Translations under genes and position numbers: made by a program
Shown: positions 1 through 12,300 of the stretch, piece by piece
Numbering within the stretch: the first letter of the stretch is position 1
Layout: each line of letters opens with the position of its first letter
Assembly: GCA_000444245.1 (NCBI GenBank)
Contig: ATSW01007232.1
Location: 1-26,128 of the forward strand
Origin: Botryllus schlosseri
Taxonomy: Eukaryota; Chordata; Ascidiacea; Stolidobranchia; Styelidae
Direction of reading: 5' to 3'
Length of the DNA: 26,128 nt
Notes under the pieces: model-generated
Database searches by the model: none
The model's input: only the letters and a program-made list of their open reading frames with translations
Told to the model about the DNA's origin: nothing

Positions 1-159
1 TGGCAGCATCAAATCTTATTATTCTGTAGTTTGATGTAAATATTAAATTTCATTGCAATGAGACGTGCTCTTCTTCAGATTAATGCTTCTTGACTTCTGT
101 GAATGCGCTGTCTTAGAATTAACCTTGTTAGCTTTTATTGAACAGCAATCTGCTTTTAG

Positions 160-311
160 GGGATGGTGCTAGAAAGGAAGAAGGATGGTCATCGTTCAAA
201 GACCCATCTTCTGCCGTCCACCCCAATGAATTTTCTACTCCTGCATCATTTTCATCTCCGGCACCAGCTTACATGGGAAAAGGAATATACCCTGTAACAC
301 CGCGGAATCAG
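160..311 (+). CDS. REPS1: REPS1 visible exon 1 (linker between EH domains)
   Basis: The acceptor is TGCTTTTAG at 151-159 and the donor is CAG|GTAGAC at 312. It encodes about 50 residues including [10 protein letters not shown], which resembles the NWVSFADTP stretch ahead of the second EH domain in vertebrate REPS1. It enters with one base carried over and ends in phase 0, which fits the exon at 1085 directly. Confidence 0.72.
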
Positions 312-3300
312 GTAGACCTGATTTTGTTGTTATACTTCTTTACTATAGGCTACTAATATTCGGCAGACACCTAATAGATATTAGATAACCATGCTATCTC
401 TCTCTACAGATCCTAGTCAGCCTTTGATATGCTTAATAAATATAGGTGGACATACATTTTTATTTACCTACCCGTAATACTAATTTCATGAAATAGCCAA
501 TATTTGGATCAGCATTCAGTATCATGATCTTACATAGGTTAGTAGATTTAATCAACAATACCATGCAGCCATATATTTAGATGATCCCATATTGCTTATG
601 ATGCAGAAAGCTAAATTTGTCATGTCTTTTTGTAGTTGGCCCACTTGGACTTTGTTGACACAAAAAGTACCCCTAATTCACCTCCACTGGAAGTAGAATG
701 GCTGTTCACTAAAGCCAATCCAAATTACCTGGGTAGCATTCCTGCGGATAGTAATTTAAGGCCCAGTATATCATAGGATGATATCTGGTAAGTGGTAATG
801 ATCATTTTCAATTCTAAACTGGATTTCATTGTAACTGATGGCATACCAACGTACAAAGTCGTTAAGTTTCAATGTTATCTGATTGAGACTTGCCGTCGAT
901 ATTAGCCGGTTGTTTTGATGTAATGAGAATGCAATGCAAATTTAAGTGTTTTCTAATCCGCAAAATTATGCGGAGGTAAAATGGTGTTAAGAAATATTGA
1001 AAAAAATTTAAGACCTGACGTGCAAATTAATCATTGGCAGTTCTAAAATCACTAACTAATCAACGCGTTAAAACCTTTTTCCAGAACACTGCGCCAGTAT
1101 CTCAACTCCAAGAATCATCTATTTTAAATCGGACTGGAATTGGCACTGACATGCCTGCTCCCGCTCCCAGAGTCCAGCCGAGTTTGAAGCATGCCCCGAC
1201 TGAGACTGCCACTCACGGACCCGGCAGCACGATAAATCATTTGCTGCGTCACAAGTCGGCGGATGCGGATAGTGAATCCGTTACGGACAGTCCCAAACCG
1301 AAAGATAACGTTGGAGCGTTTAATTTGCGGTCGACCAAGTCTGCTGGCGTGGAAAATTCCAAGCCTACACCGGATAGTATGAAATACCGCCAAAATAATA
1401 GCAGAGGAGTCAATAACTCTATCCCCGATCCATGGTTTGTCACTGAGGAACAAGGAAAATATTATAAGAACCAGTTTTCGTCGATGCAGCATAAATTGGA
1501 TGGAAAAATCGACGGTGAGGTTCAGAGTTTTCTGAGAGCGTTGCATTAAATGTAGGAGTGCAGCATTATGACTAATTTTATGACAAACAACTTGATAATT
1601 TGTCGACCTTAAATTCCATCTCTAGATATCTTGTCCGGGCTGAGCTTTTCTGAAAGAGCTCTACTCCCAGTTTGGTGGTTATAGTTTCAGCAGGATGGTG
1701 ATAATGTCATACTGATATTGTATTTGTGGTTTATTATGATGCAGAGATTCATGATATGTCAGATTATTATATCGGCAATTGTGTATGGAACAGAATGATA
1801 TCACTAGAATGGCTCCAACCAACTGGCCGTCTTGTATCAGATTACTTGGTGGTCACATCCTGAATACTTGACCCAACACTGCTTGATTGAACACAAGGTT
1901 TAACCTTGATGCCGTTACACGGCTAAAAGTACATAGCAGGAATTCATGTCGGAGGAAAACCACGAGTTTTCACTGTGGCTTATTTTCTCTTATATCCCAA
2001 AATAAGATTATAATAGTATTCTCCTTCTGTGAGGGTGTTATTGGAAGTTTTTAAGTATTGGGCTAAGTAGGAATTCAGATATTCTTGATATAGCCTATGA
2101 CGCACTAGAAGGGTATGGGATATGGCCAAGCAGTTTTTGTTGTAGCAAATATAGGCTGCTTCATTTACCATGAACAGTTTTGTTTGCATCCTGTTCGACA
2201 ATGGAAAACGAAAATTCTAGCCTAATCCTGAAGTGAAAGATAGTTGTTGATATATGCTGGGCTTACGGAGACTTCACTTGTATGTGACCTTCGATATATC
2301 GGTGATATTTGTGCAACTATGTGATCAACACAATGTTGTATGCTCAGTCAATATTGTTGTGTTCTTTCATTTTGCTTTCACGGTTTCAGGTCAGACGGCT
2401 CGTAATTTTTTCACGAAATCAAGGTTGCCCATACCGGAGCTATCACATATATGGTAGGACATATTTTCATTGAATTTGCAATGAAATTGTTTAGGCGAAA
2501 AAGTTGTTGTTGGTAACGGCTAGCCTGTGAAAATTAAAGGCCATATTTTGTCTTGTGACAATATGTTACGTTAAATATGTATCTAATCCCGAAGATAATT
2601 TCAAATCAATTTGGTTCCAAAAGCTCACTTTTCGGTGTAGGCAGAATATTATTTGCAGAGCTACAGAGATGAACAGCTGGAAATTAATTTGAATCATGTT
2701 TTATGCCATTTTAATTAAATCATATCTGTTGGACATTGAATCAGATGACTAAAACCGAATCAATTAATCACATGCACAATCGCAATGCAGCATCGGGAAA
2801 AGCGTTCGTGAATCTTGTGATTGACAGATCCTATCAACCATAATAATACTATGGTGAACTGGCGCAAAGATGAAATTAAAAAATTGGACACAAAGACGAG
2901 AAAACTGATGACAATGCACCACATGCATCACCCAAAATCTGCTACACAAAGACTGTACATTAGGGTGGTTCAAAAATAACCTTTTTTCCTGAATCTTGCA
3001 GGTTACTTGATTAAATCGTTAGGTTGCCTTCAAAAACGACGCACACCAAATTTGAATTCATTCCAACCAATATTCGCGGATTTCGTAGAGTTTGAAAATT
3101 TTGAATTTGCCTAAAAATGCAAAAAAAAAATTTTTTCAAATTTTTCTGCCAACCCCATGAAATTGTTGCGCTGTCTTCGAAAACGATGCAAAACAAATTT
3201 GACTCAATTCGAAGCCGTAGAAGTGGAGTTATTTCAGTTTTTCTATGATAATTCTGAGATTATCCTTGATTGGTGGATCATCTCAGAATTATCATCAAAA

Positions 3301-6300
3301 AACTTGAATAACTCCGCTTCTGCAGCTTGGAATTGAGTCAAATTTGTTTTCCATCGTTTTTGAAGACAGCGCAACAATTTCATAAGGTTGGAAGGAAAAT
3401 TTGAAAAAAAATTTTTTTTGCATTTTTAGGCAAATTCAAAATTTTCAAACTCTACGAAATCCGCGAATATTGGTTGGAATGAATTCAAATCTGGTGTGCG
3501 TCGTTTTTTAAGGCAACCTAACGATTTAATCAAGTAACCTGCAAGATTCAGGAAAAAAGGTTATTTTTGAACCACCCTACTGTACATCCCCAGAAAAAAG
3601 GTGGTCGAGGACTACAAGAAATTGAACAAACTTTCAAAACAGAAATCATTGGCTTGTCACAGTACATCAACAACAGCGATAATATTTACTGCAAACTCAT
3701 TGCACAGGAAGACAAACAGCGCTAAACAAAATCTCTGAGCTATTGCTGAAAACACTGTTGCCAAACCCACAACAATAGCAAAAGTAGCACGAGTTCGATA
3801 CAAAAATGCAACGCTCAAAATGAGAGAAACGATATGGGAGTCGATGCCTCTTCATGGACAGCACAAGAAGTTAACTTCACAGCCCCATGTAGGCGAGCTT
3901 TCATGGACCTGGCTATCCAGCTCTGGTCTGAAACCGGCAAGCGAAGGATTCATTTTCGCAGCACAAGACCAATCGCCTCCTACAAAATACTATCGCAAAA
4001 GAATTCTGAAGCAAAACACGGACGGCAAATGCAGAATGTGCCACAACCAAAATGAAACTGTAGCACATCTCATGTCCGGCTGTGGTGCACTTGCAGCTAC
4101 CGAATACACATGGAGACACAATAGGATTGGTCACTACATTCATCTTGAATTATGCAAACATTTTAACATCACCACTTCGACAAAAAATTGGTACGATTAC
4201 AGCTCAGCACCAGTGACAGAAAACGACCAGGTAAAAATTCTGTGGGATGTACCAGTTATAACTGATCGTGAAATCAGAAGCAACCGCCCGGATATGATCA
4301 TCAAACTAAAAAAGAAAAGAGAATGCTTGTTCATTGAACTGGCTGTCCCAGCTGATCACAATATACAACAAAAAGAATCAGAAAAGTAGTCAAATATGCA
4401 GATCTCAAAATGGAATGCGAGAAAATGTGGCGATGCAAAATAAACATTGTGCCGATAGTGATTGGCGCTACAGGGGTCGTAAGCAAAAAACTCATGAGAC
4501 ATATCCAACAGATTCCGGGTAACGTTCGATTCGACATGATCCAAAAAGATCACGTTATTGGGCACTGTGCATATTCTTCGGAAGGCCTTGAATGCACCAC
4601 TGGACTAAAATTACTCTTCTGTAATTTCGATTCTTCATTTTCAATCATCTCTACCTCTGCTCTGTAAGCTGTAACCCTTGCTAATTCTTCATCTACTGCA
4701 ATGCTGTAATCTGACTTCTCCATGTATTGCATAGGAATAACAATTTGACTGCATTACTGAAATTTTAAAAATTTACTCCAATCTCAATCTCGCCATTTTC
4801 CTTCGGGTGCAGGTTGCTCCCCGGATTATGTGTGTATTGACCCGTTTCTTACTGTGAATAAAGAATATAATAATCAACTTGCAAGCACGACTTGATCATG
4901 CGCTCAAATATATTTCATAACTTGAAGCCATGGCTCATTGTAGCATTCGGGCTGCAATACAGTTATGTGTGCACTTGTATCTTGAAGTGCTACTGGTGTT
5001 CTATTTCGGTTATTAAAAATCATTAAAAGCAGTGGTTTGATGCGGATATTGAACTCTACTGCGTACATGAAACATTGAAACATAGGCTTATTTGATCTTT
5101 CTGAAATTGCTCTTTTAAAATCAATACGAGTGCTCATAATGTTATGTGAAGTATGATTTAGAATTTGTGTCATCGATTCGACAGACTTGTAAGAATACTT
5201 TCAGTTAACGCAGAAACGTTGCCAATTTTTGCACCGGTATTCACCAGTTGGAATGGGTTTAATCAAAGATATAAATCTTATTCAGGGAGCTCTGCGATAT
5301 GGATCAAGACGGACACTTGACCCTCTTAGAATTTTGTGCTGCCTTCCATCTAGTAGTAGCTAGGAAAAACGGCTTCGACTTGCCACCAGCGTTACCCGAA
5401 TCACTGCTGCCGCCCCTGCTTAAAATGTTCGGACATCCTCCCAATCCGTTTCCCGGTGGGCAAAAGACGCAGGCCGGCAGCACGTCGAAATCTGGGCCGG
5501 ACGAGGAACAAGTGCAACCCGCTGTTGTGAAGTCGCCGGTAAAATCCAAAAGTAGCTCGTCTGGTGAGTGGAGCGTTTATTTTTTTGGAGGTTGTCCTCT
5601 TGTGTAATGAACGTTTGAACGCAGAGATTCTCTTGTCTGTCGGGGGGTGAGAATTGTGGTTTGTGGCTGGCCGATTGCAGTGTTTCACAATCATTTTGAC
5701 TGGTTTTTATATACTCAACTAGCAACCTCAGGAGTCTGAGGTATGACTGCATCAGAAACTTTATTGGACACACTTTCAAGAAAAATGCATCAATGCAAGC
5801 CATCGAGTCTGAATGATAAAATGTATGTTGGGTGATGTTTGCACAGTCGCATGTGTACGTAGTATCTAGAAATTCGAATATAGTCAACACATTTTATATA
5901 CCCGCAAACATCAATTAAGACATCCAGTTGTGGACGCTACTCATCATCGTTTCAATTTCAGCCTCAAAAGACAGTGATGCACCCATGCCCAAGAAACGGG
6001 TGGAAGATCATACGGAATGGGTCACACAGCAGGTGAGATATTGATTCTTTTGATCGAGGGAACGTACGATATCAATATTTCATTATCGTCGTAGGAAAAA
6101 TGGGAAACGTTCAGCGATCGTACCTCGAGCTCTACCAATTTAGCCAATTTCGATCAGAGCCTGGTGCAAAATGTGAGTCGCTTTGTCCATTCCGCGAGCA
6201 TCGAACTTTGATCGTATTTTATATCTGCGTGCCGAAAAATCTTTCACCACTGTGGCTGGATGGGCAGCTAGGTAAAAAATGTCACATACAAACTCAAGTG

Positions 6301-9300
6301 GAATTACGGCTTGAAGCGAGCTAGACCAGTGTTAGATCAGTCTCGTGGGCACGCTGGAGGTCAAAACACTCAGCATTCAACACAAGTCGCACTGATTTTT
6401 AGTAATATTCATCAATAATATTTTAGTTTTGTGTGAATATCATGCTTTTGTTTTGTTCTATTAACTCTTGTCAACCGTCTTAAAGTAGTACATTGAGATC
6501 TCATTTCATGCTGGTGACGTCATATTTCGAGATACGATTGTTTATGTACAATGTTCTTTCCAATTCTCTACTGGTTGCTGACGATTACTCCTGACGAGTG
6601 TCAGCCGAAAATATCCGGGGTAATTTCGATATGAATATACTATTCGATTGTATACTGAAGTTTTGTACATCCAAGAAGCTCTGTTAATTATGTTGTTGAT
6701 GCACGTGTCATTTTGTGTACCAGTATCCGATAGTAATGTACTGAATGTGTAATGTGACGGCTTACAAATTAGCATACACGGGTTAACCAGGTTAGTAATG
6801 GCTAAGAACCACTGAGCTGGACACAATTATTATAATAATCCCTGGCAAGAACAGCTTACGCCTGTAAGTCTTTGGGACGTATGCTGTTTTGAACTAACTT
6901 ATCGCTGTCCTGATGGAACATGGCCATCGCAGTCGTCGATATAATTTTGTGCAGTATAGCAGAACGCAATGAATATTTCATCGTTGAAGGATAATCTCCC
7001 TCATCCGGTCGCGCTTCGGATCACGCCTTCGCGACACGAGCTGCACTCGGCTAAAATGAGGAAGGACAGGGACCTGGCCAAGAGCACTGACGACGACGAA
7101 GGCGGTCAGCTGAAATACGCGGTGCCGCCTTCGCACAAGTCACTGACCAATCCTTACGGCTCCCTGCAGAACGATTTGTCGGAAGCGGACAGTCACGCAG
7201 GTACGCCTTTTTTTTTTGTAATTGAATTTTTTTGCACCTGAGCAAGCTAAATTACTAACACATTTCACGTTTCGTGCAGACTGTTCAAAACAGTCACTTG
7301 CCTGCCGTACAAACCTTTCGCAGGCTGCTTGCTCCTCCCACCTGTTTCATGAGATTCCAAGGCAGTCGATCATTATCACTTTCGGGTGTCTCGGCTAAAT
7401 TTGATGCAATTTTTCGCCTAGGTCCGAGGCCGAGGTCGTCTTCGCACTCATCTTGCTCGTCAGAGCGTAGCAGCGACCGTTCCCTGTCGGAGATCGAACC
7501 GACCGTGAAGCAATCCGACTCTAAAACGTCGGACCAGGAGTACCAAAGTGACTGGTCTTCGAGGCCGCTGCGACCGAAGTATGTCCATTGTCCATTGTCA
7601 ACCAACGTTAGGGGAGCATAACTCGCTCTGACCTCACAGCACACAGTACGTTGCTGTTGTATGGGTGATGTGTTCAAATACCTTTCATGCGACGACAAAG
7701 AACATAAACCACATAAAGATAATTAGACATTTTTCCGACCATGCAGTTGGTTGACATGATGGGAGCTTTATGCTACCCATTTCGGATACTGTGACAAGAT
7801 GAATCGAGGTTTCAAGGCTTTCACTTTGGGGAAAAAGCATCGAAACTTATAATTTCCACCGACAATGCAACTCTTAGTTTAAAGGGGCATACAATTTTAG
7901 TACTCGAAAAAATTGTCTGTAGCTAGTGGTTACTCGACTTGAATCAATACAATTAATATTATATTCGCAATCAACCGTGTCACGATTGTCTGCAGGTCTG
8001 GGTCCGACTCGTCGATTGCCAGCTCGGAAGACGTCGTCGACGGAATACCAAGCCCGAGTAGAACGCTTGCCATCAGTCCCAACGTACCGACACCCCCGCC
8101 CAGGCCGCAACAAGCCAAACCGGTCAAGGCAGATGTCGCTGAATCTGACGATTTTGTTGCCGAAAGCGACCCGGTGCAGGTTTTGTCTGCGCCTACGCCG
8201 CCGCCGAGACCCCAACAAGCCCCGGTCAGTTTGTTTTCTTGGTGTCGTTTGTAATGGGCGTCAATAATGGAATCAGACTATGCTCAAATGATAAATTAGA
8301 AAAGTGTTTCTTAATTATTGATATATCATGTCGTTTGAGCAAGTTTGTTATTGTATAGTTCGGATTAGTTTTGACTGCGGTTTTACGTATTAATGTGTAT
8401 CCGGATAAACCGAATAAACTCTCTCCCTCTCAGTAAAGATGTAATGGGTCCTGTGATAGGTGATGTTGGGAGAAATTCTATTTCCAAGTCGTTTTTAAGC
8501 CAACTACAAGGAAAATAGTGATCATCTCTCTCTCTCTATCAAGATAGTATTAGTTTAGTTTTAGTCTCACAGTTCTGACTCGATTTCGATAATCAAACTG
8601 TCTGGGGGATAAAAATATGTTCGAGAATCGAAGAACACTCACGAAATTCGAGAGTCTACTTAACCTTGTGTTGTCTGAGATTTCCATCCTTGCGCTGGCG
8701 AAAATGTGACTGAGGCAAATTTCGATTTCAGCCGCGTAAGCCCGCCGACCGGATCGAGGAATTCGCCGACTTCAGCCGTTTTGACGATGTGAAAATAGAC
8801 GAGTCGGCCTCGGCGAAAGCCGCGACGGAAAGTCCGACTGGCCCGGTCACGTCGGACGGCTCGGAAGACGTGGTCAAGTCCCGGTCGGAGGACGATCCGG
8901 AAACGAAGCCCACGCCCGCACCACGGCACAACCGTAATTGTCTTGATCTTGCCGAGGTATATTTACAGGCGTCATATGCGACTTTTTTTTTACTTCTGGC
9001 AGGTGAAGAGAAATCCGGTAAGAAGGAAAAGAAAGACTCTACTTCTCCAGACGGGAGCGCTCACAGAAAGGTGCGTTTCGAGACATAATTTTTTTTAACA
9101 GAACCCGGGCTGAAACTTTTTTTCGGCACACGCTCGATTGATGAACTAACATGGACAGGACAGGGTCTCTAGTGTCGGTCAACGGCAGGGTTGTAACCAA
9201 GTCACAAGGCTCCGAGTCACAAGTCAATCTCACTTTTATAGTTTTGACTCGAGTCAAGTCGAGTCATTTTCCATTCACCCCCGAGTCCAAGTCACCGAGA

Positions 9301-12300
9301 AGAGGGTCAAGTCCGAGTCATGGTATTATGACTCGAGTCCGAGTCCAAGTCAATGTGTTGACTGGTCAGTTTCCAGTTAATGTCTTGTTAAACCCACTTA
9401 ATAAGTCAATTATAACTCTGTTTGATGATATCAAATGTTTCGCATTTAAAATATACTAATGTCCTCAATTTTAGCAGTTTCCGGAAGCATTTTCAAGTAC
9501 CATTACCAATAGACGTAATCCTAATAGTGTGGTTACTTTACTATTATTCGAAATTAGCATGAAATGTAGGTCTACGCCAGGGGTCACCAACACGCGGCCC
9601 GCGACTTGATTTGAGATTTCGGAAGAAAGCTAAGAAAACACTTTGCGATGCTGAAAATGATGTTCAATGGCCCAAGCACTGCCAAGACCAAGGCGCTTGG
9701 AAAACGGCTTAGGGCAGTGGCTCTGAAACCCCCTTTGTGGGGGCGCGAAAGTATCTGAAGGGGTCGTGAAGCTGCGGTCAACTGTAAAAATTTTCGCGTT
9801 TCGCACGATTTACCTCGGATTTGGGGTTACAATTATTGCTCTGCTGTATATAATCCGGAATTCATATTATAGAATTTTCTCATTAACATTCATGACCTTC
9901 CATGCCACCAAACTATCTGTTGTGATTGTTAGTATTATGGATGCATTTTGTGATATGACGATAAGGGGCGTGAAATTTTTCAGTGTCATAAAGGGGACAT
10001 GTCTAAACAGGTTTAAGAACCACTGGCTTAGGGCTTCCCCACACGATCAAGCTTTACGTGGAGATGGCCATTCAGCTAGTAACGTATCTCGCTAGCCCCA
10101 AAAAGCGTTTCCAGGTATCTTGCACAGCTCCGAGTTTAAAATAAAATGAAATTGATGACCGTGATTTTGTTGTATTTTTATTCCTTTGATGAAATATTAC
10201 TTCTTTTGTTGTCACTATACCCTTCGCCTGTGTTAGGTAGCACAGCGTTGTACTGACGTAGAGTTTTGAAACGTGGTTGCCTACTTTGTATCGATATTAA
10301 ATTCATCCGGCCCGCGGCCGATTGGAAACTTGAAAAGTGGCCCGCGGCCCGTTTTGAGTTGGCGACCCCTGGTCTACGCCATCTGAGTCTCGAGTCATAT
10401 GACTTGGTTCGAGTCATGCGCAATGTCTCGAGTCAAGTGGAGTCATTCCAGTCATAGGCGCCGAACGCTAATTTTCCTTAGGCATGCGAGTTCGATGACG
10501 TCACAAAGGAATGACGTCATGATCCGACGGAATTGATAATTAGGGATAATATAGCATCAATTCATGAGGGTTAAGTGCCTGCATAAATGCCGATTATGCA
10601 ATATCTTCGTGTTAACAAACTTGCGCGTATGATAAGCTTGTCAACGAGTCCGGAAGTGCTGTCAATTAGCGAGTCCCTGATCGCTAGCGAACAATTAAAT
10701 ACGCCGCTTATCAACGCGTATTACGTAACCTCGGCGACGATTTGCGCAATGCAAAATGTCAGAGTTGTTATTGAATCTGTTCTATAATGGCACCGATTTC
10801 GGATTGTTCAAACCTTTCTCGTCTTTTACAACTCAAGCCTTGACAATTGACACACATCTTCTGATGGTTATGTTTAGGTATTAGCGGAATTCACTTACGC
10901 ATGCACGGCGCACTCACAATCGCACATGTCTGCGGACATTCGATGTCATTCAGGTCAGCGATGTCGCTCTTTAATTACAATCGCTAACCAACAAACACCT
11001 AACGGCATTGTCACCAAGCCATCGAAAGATTGGAGCTAACGCATGCTAGGCTCGAGAGATGGGAGCCAACGCATGCTCGGCTCTAGAGTCTAGACGCGAT
11101 AGTTGGCCAGCGATGATATCTTTCGTACCAGGCCTGTTGCAGATGCGATTGTGTAGGCAAGCGATAATATCGTGTGCGCCAATGCAGATGCGATAGTGCA
11201 GGCAGCGATGGCACCGGGCCTACTGCTGATGTGATTGTTCAATGTTCATCATGCTCAAGCGAGTGAAACTAGGCTTGTCGGAGACGCGATAAAGCAGGCA
11301 AGCGTCCCAAGCGATGATTGCCGAGAGCACGGTAATCAATGACACAATTTCGCGATCATCTCAGCGGGAGATCGCGTCGCGTTACATTGTGCACAGACAA
11401 ATCTCGTTAATTGGCAACGCGCTTGTAGCTAATTGGCCGCGCGCAACGGGTTACCTCGCTCACATAAGCGGTAGCAGGTAATGTCGTAAACGGAAATACA
11501 TGCGATTCGTTCTAAATAACACAATCGGGGTTTATGCCGATTCATGCCAAACCGAATTCTAGGCATGCCGCATACCTAAAAAAATGTCTAGGTATGCCTT
11601 GCATGCCCATTGCCCATGTCGGCGCCTATGATTCCAGTATTTTGATAAAAGGACTCGAGTCATCAGAAAATCATGAGTCGAGTCATGACTCGAGTCATAA
11701 CCTTGGTCAACGGTAGCAAGATATTTATTTGTCTGTTCTCGAGTTCGTGTTTTCGTCTGTTTTCGTGTATCAGGACCGATACTTGAAGAATAGGCGCATA
11801 ACCCTATTTGATCTGTTTGAATTAACATGTTGAGAGTGAAAAAAAACTATTATGAATGCCAGGCTTTCGATATCACCCAAGAGTTTCACAGAAGTCAGTT
11901 CAACCCGTCTTGATCTGATTATGAACATTGAACTGTATAACATAGACTCGGACTCGACCTGTCGTTCTTGAACTCGACTCGATGATGAAATGAAAATGAC
12001 TCGACTTGCAACCCTGATGTCGCGTTTGAAAACGCCGCGTTAACTTGTAACGAATGTGTCCGTGCTTTGTCTCTCGTATTTTGAAATTGAAATTTCACTC
12101 TGCGTGCCGCCGTGATCAGCATCCCCAATCGTTGAGCAAAGGTTTTGAACGATCGCATAGCTGACGCCACCCCCTCCCCAAGCCAGTGATCGAAAAGCTG
12201 CGAATGAATGTGTTATTCAACTGAGGTATTGTGCCCCTAAGCGTCTCTGTGCACTATATTCCTGGTGCCTTTACTTAGTTTTCCATAACTTGGAAAATAT

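Larger units (their letters stand above)
2840..4875 (+). mobile_element. 5'-truncated LINE fragment with restriction-like endonuclease (R2-like group)
   Basis: This is the C-terminal part of a non-LTR retrotransposon polyprotein, with readable pieces from 2851 to a stop near 4606. Key matches: [19 protein letters not shown] (2884 on), [15 protein letters not shown] (3600 on), PLHGQ, a zinc knuckle C-x2-C-x8-H-x4-C at 4030-4083, and NRPD followed after 14 residues by Glu (4282-4338), the PD..E pattern of restriction-like endonucleases. [20 protein letters not shown] and [12 protein letters not shown] finish the protein. The coding frame shifts near 3595, 3725, 4385 and 4555, so the copy is dead. 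AATAAAGAATATAATAAT at 4858-4875 looks like its 3' end. The 5' limit is uncertain. It sits in REPS1 intron 3, same strand, and is split by the MITE at 2961-3579. Confidence 0.85.
9186..11705. mobile_element. hAT-type MITE (outer element A), interrupted by later insertions
   Basis: It starts CAGGGTTGTAACCAAGTC and ends GACTCGAGTCATAACCTTG, flanked by the exact 8-bp duplication GTCAACGG at 9178-9185 and 11706-11713. Subterminal DNA is filled with GACTCGAGTC and related GAGTC/AAGTC motifs on both sides. Removing the two insertions (9578-10371 and 10452-11631) and their extra duplications leaves roughly 530 bp, the size of a non-autonomous element. It lies in REPS1 intron 11. Confidence 0.85.

Noticed and set aside
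3820-4389. A 189-codon open frame that could be taken as a host gene
   Set aside because: Its zinc knuckle and endonuclease motif place it in a decayed LINE; flanking pieces of the same polyprotein lie in other frames.
7280-7421. Use of an earlier acceptor at 7279 for REPS1 exon 8
   Set aside because: In the required phase it meets a stop near 7397; the acceptor at 7421 keeps the frame open.
11032-11310. A CRISPR-like repeat array
   Set aside because: The units are degenerate, unevenly spaced and inside a transposon of an animal genome.
9186-12016. hAT element A ending at 12016 instead of 11705
   Set aside because: Only the end at 11705 is followed by GTCAACGG, the exact octamer before the left end.
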